A stretch of DNA of 7,577 nt from Smithellaceae bacterium (GCA_028701435.1 JAQVQT010000087.1:1-7577); one strand, 5' to 3'; shown: positions 1-6,064, counted from the stretch's first letter. Program-made: numbers and translations. The notes: generated by a model from the letters alone, not told the origin.

Positions 1-1125
1 GGCGTGATGCCCACGCCGGCCATCGCCTTTGTCACCCAGAGCATGCGCGCCGACGCGGGCGTCGTGATTTCCGCGTCTCACAATCCCTTTCAGGACAACG
101 GCCTGAAGATTTTCGGCGGCGACGGCTACAAGCTTTCCGACGAGCAGGAAGAATTTATCGAAGACCTGATCCTCAACAACAAACTTTCCGACCTGGTGTC
201 CCGGGGGCATGACATCGGAAAGGCGTATCGCCTCGACGGCGTAAACGGACGCTACATTGTCTTCGCCAAGAACACCTTCCCCCGCAATCTTTCCATGGAA
301 GGCATGAAAATCGTTCTGGATACCGCCAACGGCGCCACGTACAAGGTCGCGCCCGATACCTTCCATGAACTGGGCGCCAACCTCGAAGTCATTCACAAGA
401 CGCCCAACGGGACCAACATCAATGACGGCTGCGGCTCGCAGCACACGGAAATCCTCCGGAGAAAAGTGGTGGAGTGCGGAGCGGCCATCGGCCTGGCCTT
501 TGACGGAGATGGAGACCGCCTGATTGCCGTGGATGAAAAGGGCCGGGAAATCACGGGCGACCAGATCATGGTCATCTGCGCCAATATTCTGAAGCGGGAA
601 GGCAAATTGAAAAACGACCTGCTGGTCACCACCGTCATGAGCAACCTCGGTCTGACCGTGGCCTGCAAAAAATACGGCTTCCGCCACCATGCCTCCAAAG
701 TCGGTGACCGCTATGTTCTGGAGGACATGAAAAAACTTGACGGCATCATCGGGGGGGAAGAAGCGGGGCACATGATTTTCCTGGACCATCACACAACCGG
801 AGACGGCGTCATTGCCGCCCTGCAGCTGGTGGCGGCGATGATCAAAGAAGGGAAACCTCTTTCCGAACTGGCGCAAATGATGGATATTTTCCCGCAGAAA
901 CTGATCAATGTGGACGTGCAGCGCAAACCGAACATTGAAGACGTGCCGAAACTCGTCGAGGCCATCCGGCAGGCGGAGAGTGAGCTGGGCGGCGAAGGGC
1001 GCGTGCTCGTCCGCTATTCGGGAACGCAGAATATGTGCCGCGTCATGGTGGAGGGGCCGTCCGACGCGGTGACGGAAAAATACTGCCGGCAGATTGCCGA
1101 TGTCGTGAAAAGTGAGCTGGGATAG
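1..1125 (+). CDS. glmM: Phosphoglucosamine mutase GlmM, 5' end outside window
   Basis: GlmM converts glucosamine-6-phosphate to glucosamine-1-phosphate in the cytoplasm, on the route to UDP-GlcNAc for peptidoglycan and lipopolysaccharide. The frame is open from base 1, and about 76 residues are missing by comparison with E. coli GlmM, so the GTG at 4 and ATG at 7 are internal codons. Visible family marks are the phosphoserine motif SASHNP (Ser codon 76-78, equivalent to E. coli Ser102), the metal loop DGDGDR (about codons 168-173 counted from base 4), the sugar-recognition loop GGEEAGH (751-771) and the C-terminal phosphate loop RYSGTQ. The usual GlmM forms of the last two are GEQSGH and RPSGTE, so both loops are variants, but the sequence after SASHNP (FQDNGLKIF..DGYKL) is typical GlmM rather than phosphomannomutase. 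It ends in TAG, and a NagB-family gene follows after 20 bases, probably in one transcript. Confidence 0.93.
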   Translation, partial: GVMPTPAIAFVTQSMRADAGVVISASHNPFQDNGLKIFGGDGYKLSDEQEEFIEDLILNNKLSDLVSRGHDIGKAYRLDGVNGRYIVFAKNTFPRNLSMEGMKIVLDTANGATYKVAPDTFHELGANLEVIHKTPNGTNINDGCGSQHTEILRRKVVECGAAIGLAFDGDGDRLIAVDEKGREITGDQIMVICANILKREGKLKNDLLVTTVMSNLGLTVACKKYGFRHHASKVGDRYVLEDMKKLDGIIGGEEAGHMIFLDHHTTGDGVIAALQLVAAMIKEGKPLSELAQMMDIFPQKLINVDVQRKPNIEDVPKLVEAIRQAESELGGEGRVLVRYSGTQNMCRVMVEGPSDAVTEKYCRQIADVVKSELG

Positions 1126-1145
1126 CACGAAAGGGGAAACGGATT

Positions 1146-2108
1146 ATGGGAATCACCGTCTGGGTGACGAGAGACTTTGCGCACATGAGCGAGATGGCGG
1201 CGGACATTGCCGTCCGGAAAACCATCGGCATCCTGAAGGACAAAGACGAGGCGGTGCTGGGGTTGGCCACGGGCAATTCGCCCACGGGCCTCTACAAGCA
1301 CTTCGCCCGGGCGGCCAACGAGGGCAAGCTGGACGCCGGCCGCATCCGTAGTTTTAACCTGGACGAATACGTCGGCCTGCCGGGCGAGAATACCCAGCAG
1401 CGACTTCTTCATCCGGAAAGCTACGCGTATTTCATGATTCAGGAGCTGTTCGGTCACCTGCAAAAGAAATTCATCGAAACACGCGTTCCCGAAGGCTCCT
1501 TGATTGACCAGAAAATCCTGATTCGGGAGCTTCGGGAAAACAAAAACGACTGGGAATTCAGGGGAACGGACGCAGGCAAATCCATTGCCATCAAACCCCG
1601 TCCCAAGTCGGCCTACCTCGCCTGGATTCGAAAAGATATTCTGGACGGCTACGAGCGGAAAATCCGGGCGGCGGGAGGCATTGACCTGCAAATCATCGGC
1701 GTGGGCGGACGCGGCCACGTGGCCTTTCATGAATCGGGGATTCCCTTTGCCGGCAGCCGGGTTTTGCTGGTCAAGCTCGACGACAACACCATCGCCAATG
1801 CCGTTGCCGACGGGCATTTCAAGACCAAAGCTCAGTCGCCGCAGTACGCCGTCAGCATGGGGGCCGAACTGGTGTACCGGGCGAAAACCGTGCTGCTGCT
1901 CGCCAACGGCGCGCGCAAAACGGAGTCCGTGGCCCGCTCGCTCCTGGGCGATGTCACACCGGACATTCCCATTTCCTACGGGCGGAAGTATGCCGCACAG
2001 GGCGGAGAATTGATTTACGTTCTCGACCGCGTCGCGGCCGGAGACCTTCTGGCCAGTCAGGGGGAACTCAAAAGACGGGGCGTGGCATTGAAAAACTTCG
2101 CGCGGTGA
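1146..2108 (+). CDS. NagB-family glucosamine-6-phosphate deaminase/isomerase-like protein, divergent
   Basis: NagB interconverts glucosamine-6-phosphate and fructose-6-phosphate plus ammonia. The family is recognisable by LATGNSPTGLY (residues 40-50, phosphate loop), NLDEYVGL (71-78, with Asp73 equivalent to E. coli Asp72), HPESY (89-93) and GVGGRGHVAF (185-194). In E. coli the last motif is GVGNDGHIAF; here Arg189 (codon 1710-1712) sits where Asp141 should be, while His191 and Glu196 match His143 and Glu148. The protein has 320 residues against about 266 for E. coli NagB. The excess is mostly an insertion around residues 115-165 containing DWEFRGTDAGK and AYLAWIRKDIL. The start is ATG, with AAGGGGA at 1131-1137 and 8-base spacing. 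Lying directly behind glmM, it acts on the same hexosamine-phosphate node. I leave the symbol empty because the active-site change makes true deaminase activity uncertain; it may work in the aminating direction, on another sugar phosphate, or as a regulator. Confidence 0.82.
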   Translation: MGITVWVTRDFAHMSEMAADIAVRKTIGILKDKDEAVLGLATGNSPTGLYKHFARAANEGKLDAGRIRSFNLDEYVGLPGENTQQRLLHPESYAYFMIQELFGHLQKKFIETRVPEGSLIDQKILIRELRENKNDWEFRGTDAGKSIAIKPRPKSAYLAWIRKDILDGYERKIRAAGGIDLQIIGVGGRGHVAFHESGIPFAGSRVLLVKLDDNTIANAVADGHFKTKAQSPQYAVSMGAELVYRAKTVLLLANGARKTESVARSLLGDVTPDIPISYGRKYAAQGGELIYVLDRVAAGDLLASQGELKRRGVALKNFAR

Positions 2109-2144
2109 AGCAACAGAAGGACGACGCCTGAAGCGGTTCTTCCG

Positions 2145-3980
2145 CTATTCGTTGAAGGGAATCGTAATTTTATAGACGCCGGCGGATAAAACCGTCTGCA
2201 CAGGATAGAGCGCCTTCTCGTACACTTTCAGCATGGCCCGGTTGTTTTCCAGCACGTCCGCCTTGAATCCGGCGATGCCTTCTTCACGGGCCGCGCGGAT
2301 CAGCAGATTGAACAGGTACGTTGAAATGCCCATCCCCTGATACTGCTCATCCACAATGAACGCCGTATCGGCAAAAGGCTCGCCTTGCGTTTTGACATAG
2401 CGGGCCTCCCCGATGATCTTTTCCACGCCGGATTCATCGACAATCGCCACGATGGACATCGTGTGTCGGTAATCGACGTTCACGTATTCCTGCATCTTCT
2501 TGTGCGGCATGGTTTTGATGGGGCTGAAATACCGGTAATACACCGCCTGATCGGAAAACCGGTAGAACAGGCGCCGCATTTCCTCTTCATCGGAAGGCTT
2601 GATCGCCCGGAAGCGAACGTTCAGCGAATCCTTGAACCGGTGCGCACAGGCGATCTTCTCCGGGTAGAGATACCCGGATTCCGGAAAATAAATCTGGTCG
2701 GCGTAGATCATCTTTTCTTCCTTGGCCTGGCGGACCAGTTCGGCCCGGTCATCCGGATGGGCAATCTCGATGAGCGCCTGCGCCCTTTCGCGCAGGGTCT
2801 TGCCCATGAGCAGCGCCACGCCGTATTCCGTAACGACGACATCCATGGATTCGCGGTTCGTGAACTGAAAGGGATACTGATCCAGGGACAAAAGGATGTT
2901 GGGCTTTCCCTTGCGGTTGCGGCTGGGCAGGGCAAAAATGCTCCGGCCGTTTTTGGAAAGCGCCGCGCCCACGAACAGCTCCGCGACGTTGCCGGGGCCG
3001 GCGGTCACATTGCCCTTGCCGGTGTGAAGCGCGACACAGCCGGTCAGATCGACTTTCCGCGCCGGAAAAATCGAAATCATATTGTCGTTGAGGCCGATGG
3101 TGCGCGGGTCCATCACGATGTCCTGCGGCTGAAATTCCACCAGCGGATTCAAATCCAGCCAGGACATCAGCTCCTTGGTGCCGAGCACATAGGAGGCGCA
3201 GGACTTGCCGCGATAAATGTTTTTATAGCGGTTGGTCACGGCGCCGCTTTTCACCAGATCCATCAGGGCGTCGGTAAAGAAGGGCGAGTGCACGCCCAGA
3301 TTTTTTTTCGCGGACAGCGCCTTGGCCAGCGCCTCGTACAGCGGCCCGATGCCGTAGGAGATGCAGCTTCCGTCGGGAATCATCGAGGCGACATTGGCTG
3401 CGATTTTGAGATACACCTCCTGCAGCGGCCAGCGCGCCAGGTAATACGGCGGTTCGGTCGCCTCGACCAGGTAATGAAAATCATCCATGTTCACCAGCGT
3501 GTCGCCCATCGTCCGGGGAATCTGCGAATTGATCTCGCCGACAACGATCTGGGCCATTTCCATGGCCTGCCGCTCCACGGACGCGCCCACCAAATACGCG
3601 TAGCCGTTTTCATCGGGGGGCGTCACCTGAATGAACGCCACGTCAATATGAATGGCGCCGGTCTTGAACAGCCAGGCCACCCGGGAGAAACGGCTGGGAA
3701 TCAGATCCACCCGCCCCTGGCTAATGGCCTCCGAGGCGAGCCAGCCGGAATAAAACGTTTTGAGGCGGAATTTCCGCGAGTAGCGCTCGTCGATCGCCAC
3801 CGCGTCGCCCAGACTGACCAGTTGAATCAGCTCCAGGTCCTGCAGGTTATACTGCCGGGATTCCATCAGGTTCCGGACCAGCGTGCGGGGCTCGGCCATT
3901 CCCGTTCCCAGGAAAATACTCATTCCCGGATCAATTTTCTCCAGCACATCCGCGGGGGTGACGATTTTCTGCTTCCACAT
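2145..3980 (-). CDS. Acetyl-CoA hydrolase/CoA-transferase-like domain fused to C-terminal GNAT acetyltransferase
   Basis: Residues 1 to about 440 follow the 4-hydroxybutyrate CoA-transferase/acetyl-CoA hydrolase family along their length: GMAEPRTL near 27-34, TPPDENGYAYL (120-130), DGSCISYGIGPL (203-213), FALPSRN, VVVTEYGVALLMGK (381-394) and ALIEIAHPDDRAEL (402-415). Residues 455-611 form a GNAT domain with the acetyl-CoA loop QYQGMGIS (546-553) and ENNRAMLKVYEK. Its opening (RFRAIKPSDEEEMRRLF, then YYRYFSP) resembles the GNAT part of Pat/PatZ lysine acetyltransferases. Two motifs of the transferase half are altered: HSEM, whose Glu carries the acyl/CoA intermediate in C. aminobutyricum 4-hydroxybutyrate CoA-transferase (Glu238), reads HSPF (Pro233), and GVGGQ reads GPGNV (328-332). 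I infer loss of transferase chemistry and a possible CoA-ester-sensing role for this half. No signal peptide or membrane segment is seen, so it is likely cytoplasmic. The ATG at 3980 has GAGGG 9 bases upstream, overlapping the stop of the preceding dehydrogenase gene. The fold and fusion are firm; the role as a protein acetyltransferase is inference. Confidence 0.9.
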   Translation of the reverse strand: MWKQKIVTPADVLEKIDPGMSIFLGTGMAEPRTLVRNLMESRQYNLQDLELIQLVSLGDAVAIDERYSRKFRLKTFYSGWLASEAISQGRVDLIPSRFSRVAWLFKTGAIHIDVAFIQVTPPDENGYAYLVGASVERQAMEMAQIVVGEINSQIPRTMGDTLVNMDDFHYLVEATEPPYYLARWPLQEVYLKIAANVASMIPDGSCISYGIGPLYEALAKALSAKKNLGVHSPFFTDALMDLVKSGAVTNRYKNIYRGKSCASYVLGTKELMSWLDLNPLVEFQPQDIVMDPRTIGLNDNMISIFPARKVDLTGCVALHTGKGNVTAGPGNVAELFVGAALSKNGRSIFALPSRNRKGKPNILLSLDQYPFQFTNRESMDVVVTEYGVALLMGKTLRERAQALIEIAHPDDRAELVRQAKEEKMIYADQIYFPESGYLYPEKIACAHRFKDSLNVRFRAIKPSDEEEMRRLFYRFSDQAVYYRYFSPIKTMPHKKMQEYVNVDYRHTMSIVAIVDESGVEKIIGEARYVKTQGEPFADTAFIVDEQYQGMGISTYLFNLLIRAAREEGIAGFKADVLENNRAMLKVYEKALYPVQTVLSAGVYKITIPFNE

Positions 3981-3989
3981 GCCGCTTCG

Positions 3990-3994
3990 CCCTC
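3990..3994 (-). promoter_or_regulatory. Ribosome binding site overlapping the upstream stop codon
   Basis: On the minus strand GAGGG lies 9 bases before the ATG of the CoA-transferase/GNAT gene and shares bases with the TGA (3993-3995) of the dehydrogenase gene. This supports the chosen start and suggests that translation of the two genes is coupled, so that the products are made together. Confidence 0.6.
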
Positions 3995-5186
3995 ATTCAA
4001 AAAATTCTTTGTCCCGCCGGTACCAGTAGTCCGGAATCAGACGATACATCAGCCGGGAAAAGGGGCCGATGTATTCATTTTTCCTTTTGTCAAACTGGCA
4101 GGCATGAATAATCATGTCCTGAATCGCGTTTTTGTTGCCGCCCTTGTTGAAAATCGTATAGGCGCAGGAAAACAGAGGGCTGTACATGTTTTTCTTTTCC
4201 AGATATTTATAGACGTTGCGAATCGTGCTGGGGCCTTCCGGCGTGCCGTCGATCCTGGCCAGCACTTTCAAATTGGTTTCAATGGGATTGCCGGTGAACA
4301 GCTCATAGAAATATTTCCCGTAGCGATAGTTTTTGCTGGCCAGGGAGGAGATGGTGACATACATATCGCCCACGCCCGCCTGGGACTGAAAGGCCTGAAA
4401 ACCGCCGCCCAGCAGGCGGCTGAGCGACCGGATTTCCACGCCCGATCGGGCAAAGAGGGTTCCCGGAATCGAGTCCCCCAGATCCAGTGAATCCGTCAGG
4501 CCCTTGATGTTGGCCACGATGTTTTTCAGCGCGCCGCAGGCCTCCACGCCGATCATGTCGAAATTATAATAGGCGTTGAGCTCCTTGCGGTTGAACATCA
4601 GCAGGTGATCGCGGATCATGTTGGCCGTGCGCCGCTTCCCCGCGACGGTCAGGCAAACCGGCTTGCCCAACGCGATATCCACGTCAAAAAAAGGACCGCC
4701 GATGCAGACCACCTGGCATTTATGCTCCAGGTTGTACAGATGATTATGAATCAGCTGCGACGGCGTAATCAGCTCCGTCGTGATTTCATCGGCGATCAAT
4801 CCCTTGATCGGTGAAATCAGGCAGGTATCTCCCGCTTTCCGGTCGATCATCGGCTTGAGATAATTGAGCAGCTCCGGCAGGCGGCTCATCGTCACGCACA
4901 ACAGGATGAAATCATTGTTTTCGACGATGTGCTCCAGGTCGTTGGTCGCGTAAACCTTCGGCCCCAGACGCGGGACGTGGTCCATGCCGCCCGTCCGCAA
5001 GGCGAGATCCTCGGTCAGGTGAATGGGATTGAGGTGGTCCCGGTTGATGGCCTTGCAGACATCCGAATTGTGGTAGTAAACGGCAACCCGCTTGTTGTCG
5101 CGCGCCAGCTTATAGGCAAAGGACGTGCCCAGGCGTCCGGGCCCGATAATGGCGACTCTTGTGGTATCCAAATTCGCTGCGATCAT
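3993..5186 (-). CDS. GpsA-like NAD-dependent glycerol-3-phosphate dehydrogenase homologue, extended and divergent
   Basis: GpsA reduces dihydroxyacetone phosphate to sn-glycerol-3-phosphate for phospholipid synthesis. The nucleotide-binding motif is GPGRLG (15-20), followed by NPIHLTED (53-60), SPIKGL with Lys128, GGPFFDVDIALGKPV (163-177), GVEACGALKNIVA with the catalytic-type Lys221, QAGVGDMYVT (269-278) and SKNYRYG (284-290). The order and spacing of these blocks match GpsA. Several normally fixed positions differ: the Ser/Thr of GP(S/T)FA is Phe166, and the Arg of SRNR is Lys285. Length is 397 residues against about 330-340, with the excess mostly an aromatic and basic C-terminal tail (about 350-397, ending near PDYWYRRDKEFFE). 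No transmembrane helix is evident. The start is ATG with a weak AAAGAG upstream. It is the first gene of a two-gene operon with the CoA-transferase/GNAT fusion. It may be a true GpsA with lineage-specific changes or a paralogue acting on another substrate, so no symbol is given. Confidence 0.85.
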   Translation of the reverse strand: MIAANLDTTRVAIIGPGRLGTSFAYKLARDNKRVAVYYHNSDVCKAINRDHLNPIHLTEDLALRTGGMDHVPRLGPKVYATNDLEHIVENNDFILLCVTMSRLPELLNYLKPMIDRKAGDTCLISPIKGLIADEITTELITPSQLIHNHLYNLEHKCQVVCIGGPFFDVDIALGKPVCLTVAGKRRTANMIRDHLLMFNRKELNAYYNFDMIGVEACGALKNIVANIKGLTDSLDLGDSIPGTLFARSGVEIRSLSRLLGGGFQAFQSQAGVGDMYVTISSLASKNYRYGKYFYELFTGNPIETNLKVLARIDGTPEGPSTIRNVYKYLEKKNMYSPLFSCAYTIFNKGGNKNAIQDMIIHACQFDKRKNEYIGPFSRLMYRLIPDYWYRRDKEFFE

Positions 5187-5241
5187 TTGTGTTCGCTCTT
5201 TAATGGTAAATCATGGACTTCAAACATAAAACAAACTGTCC

Positions 5242-5254
5242 GGGTGCCCCACCC
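5242..5254. repeat. Short inverted repeat in the divergent spacer
   Basis: GGGTG, three C residues, then CACCC gives a perfect 5-base stem. It is an isolated GC-rich island inside an AT-rich promoter region, about 56 bases from the dehydrogenase start, so an operator or an mRNA leader hairpin is possible. It is too short to exclude chance, and there is no upstream plus-strand gene for which it could be a terminator. Confidence 0.3.
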
Positions 5255-5310
5255 TAATCATCTTTTAAAAAAAAGTAAAACAAAATCTGCCGGAGCGCGG
5301 CTGTTTTTAG

Positions 5311-5339
5311 TTGCATTATCCCGGAGGATTGTTTAAAAA
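5311..5339 (+). promoter_or_regulatory. Weak candidate sigma-70-like promoter for the MORN/Usp operon
   Basis: TTGCAT (5311-5316) and TAAAAA (5334-5339) are separated by 17 bases, just downstream of the A-tract at 5262-5286 that could serve as an UP element. Transcription would begin near 5346 and leave about 30 bases of leader before the ATG at 5377. The matches to consensus are only 3 of 6 and 4 of 6, so this is a suggestion only. Confidence 0.2.
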
Positions 5340-5376
5340 CCGGAAAACAGAAAGAAAACAGCCGAACACGGCCGAC

Positions 5377-6039
5377 ATGAGCGACTTTATGCCCCAGGAA
5401 AAAATTCTTCATTACCCCAACGGCGCCGTCAAGGAAAAGAAGCGGCTTTCGGACGGAAAACTGGAGGGCGAATACACGACCTATTTCCCGAGCGGCCAGA
5501 TCATGGCGCAGCTTGTTTTCCGCCAGGGCAAAAAAAACGGCCCCGCCGTCAGTTATTATTCCAGCGGGCAGATTCGGGAAAAAGCGGCCTTCATCAACGA
5601 CAAGATGGACGGACTGTACATCTCCTATCATGAAAACGGCCACGTGCGGGAAGAAGAGCCCTACCGCAACGGCAAACTGCACGGCGCCTACCGGCGCTAT
5701 TTCAAAACCGGCGAGCTGAGAGAGCAGGAGCTTTTTCAAAACGGAAAGTACGAAGGGGAATATGTCTGCTATTACAAAAGCGGACAAATCAAGGAAAAGG
5801 GGTTTTTTAAAAACGACAAACGCCACGGCGACTACGTTGCTTACTTTAAAAACGGAAACGTCAGGGAAAAAGCGGTTTACAAAAACGGCCGTCTTTCCGG
5901 CCGGTTTCTGATCTTTCGGGAGGACGGCTCTCCTTCGGATGAAGAGACGGCGGAAGAGGAAGGGGCGCGCACCTGGGACGAAAAGGATGTTGCAGGCTTA
6001 CTGCACGACCTGAGTCATTTCGACAAAAAGAAAAAATGA
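5377..6039 (+). CDS. MORN-repeat / YwqK-like protein
   Basis: The body of this 220-residue protein is seven consecutive 24-residue units of the pattern Y-x-x-G-x-(I/V)-(R/K)-E-x-x-x-(F/Y)-x-(N/D)-(G/D)-K-x-x-G-x-Y, followed by an acidic linker (DEETAEEEGA) and a lysine-rich end (DKKKK). These are MORN-type repeats of the kind found in the YwqK family, beta-hairpin units that usually serve as protein or membrane interaction scaffolds. YwqK is known as an antitoxin in Bacillus, but no toxin gene is adjacent here, so an immunity role is not supported. No signal peptide is visible. The start is unsure: ATG 5377 and ATG 5389 lack a good Shine-Dalgarno sequence, and the frame stays open upstream to TTG 5311. 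GGAGGA at 5323-5328 abuts an in-frame TTG (5329) too closely for normal use. The universal stress gene follows after 25 bases, so the two are probably co-transcribed. Confidence 0.8.
   Translation: MSDFMPQEKILHYPNGAVKEKKRLSDGKLEGEYTTYFPSGQIMAQLVFRQGKKNGPAVSYYSSGQIREKAAFINDKMDGLYISYHENGHVREEEPYRNGKLHGAYRRYFKTGELREQELFQNGKYEGEYVCYYKSGQIKEKGFFKNDKRHGDYVAYFKNGNVREKAVYKNGRLSGRFLIFREDGSPSDEETAEEEGARTWDEKDVAGLLHDLSHFDKKKK
5413..5916 (+). repeat. Seven tandem 72-base coding repeats
   Basis: The conserved glycine of each unit (PNG, PSG, SSG, ENG, KTG, KSG, KNG, then EDG of a degenerate eighth) recurs exactly every 24 codons, giving 7 x 72 = 504 bases with no insertion or deletion. The units have diverged at the DNA level but keep protein register, which points to old duplication under structural constraint rather than recent slippage. 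Confidence 0.8.
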
Positions 6040-6051
6040 TTTCCGCATAAA

Positions 6052-6058
6052 AAGGAGG
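6052..6058 (+). promoter_or_regulatory. Strong ribosome binding site of the Usp gene
   Basis: AAGGAGG lies 6 bases before ATG 6065. It is the best Shine-Dalgarno match in the window and fixes the start of the universal stress gene. Compared with the weak signals before the upstream MORN gene, it suggests that the Usp protein is made in greater amount from the shared message. Confidence 0.75.
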
Positions 6059-6064
6059 GGCGGC

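Larger units (their letters stand above)
5187..5376. promoter_or_regulatory. Divergent AT-rich intergenic region
   Basis: This 190-base spacer separates the leftward dehydrogenase operon from the rightward MORN/Usp operon and must hold the promoters of both unless transcription enters from outside. It is visibly richer in A and T than the genes, with an A8 tract and neighbouring A-runs at about 5262-5286, and contains a short inverted repeat at 5242-5254. I see no convincing sigma-70 pair for the leftward operon and no clear sigma-54 site. Confidence 0.55.

Noticed and set aside
1014..1817. A 267-codon minus-strand frame antisense to glmM and the nagB-like gene
   Set aside because: No motif or ribosome site; it is the shadow of the two plus-strand genes.
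2132..2146. Small hairpin AGCGG-TTCTT-CCGCT between the convergent nagB-like and CoA-transferase genes, considered as a bidirectional terminator
   Set aside because: The stem is only 5 base pairs and has no T-run on either side, and it runs into the stop codon of the minus-strand gene. It is not enough to call a terminator.
3301..3308. A8 run in the CoA-transferase gene (T8 on the plus strand), considered as a frameshift or slippage site
   Set aside because: The frame is intact on both sides and encodes conserved family sequence. There is no downstream pseudoknot or alternative-frame product of interest.
2385..4490. A 701-codon open frame on the plus strand, antisense to the CoA-transferase/GNAT and dehydrogenase genes
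   Set aside because: It spans two well-recognised genes and the junction between them, its translation is rich in His, Gly, Arg and Gln without any domain pattern, and it is explained by the GC-biased third positions of the real genes. It is unusually long, but I see no ribosome site or family resemblance.
5220..5250. Possible sigma-54 promoter for the dehydrogenase operon on the minus strand
   Set aside because: The GG and GC elements do not match at the required spacing; only GG-N10-GT is present and the TTGC element is absent.
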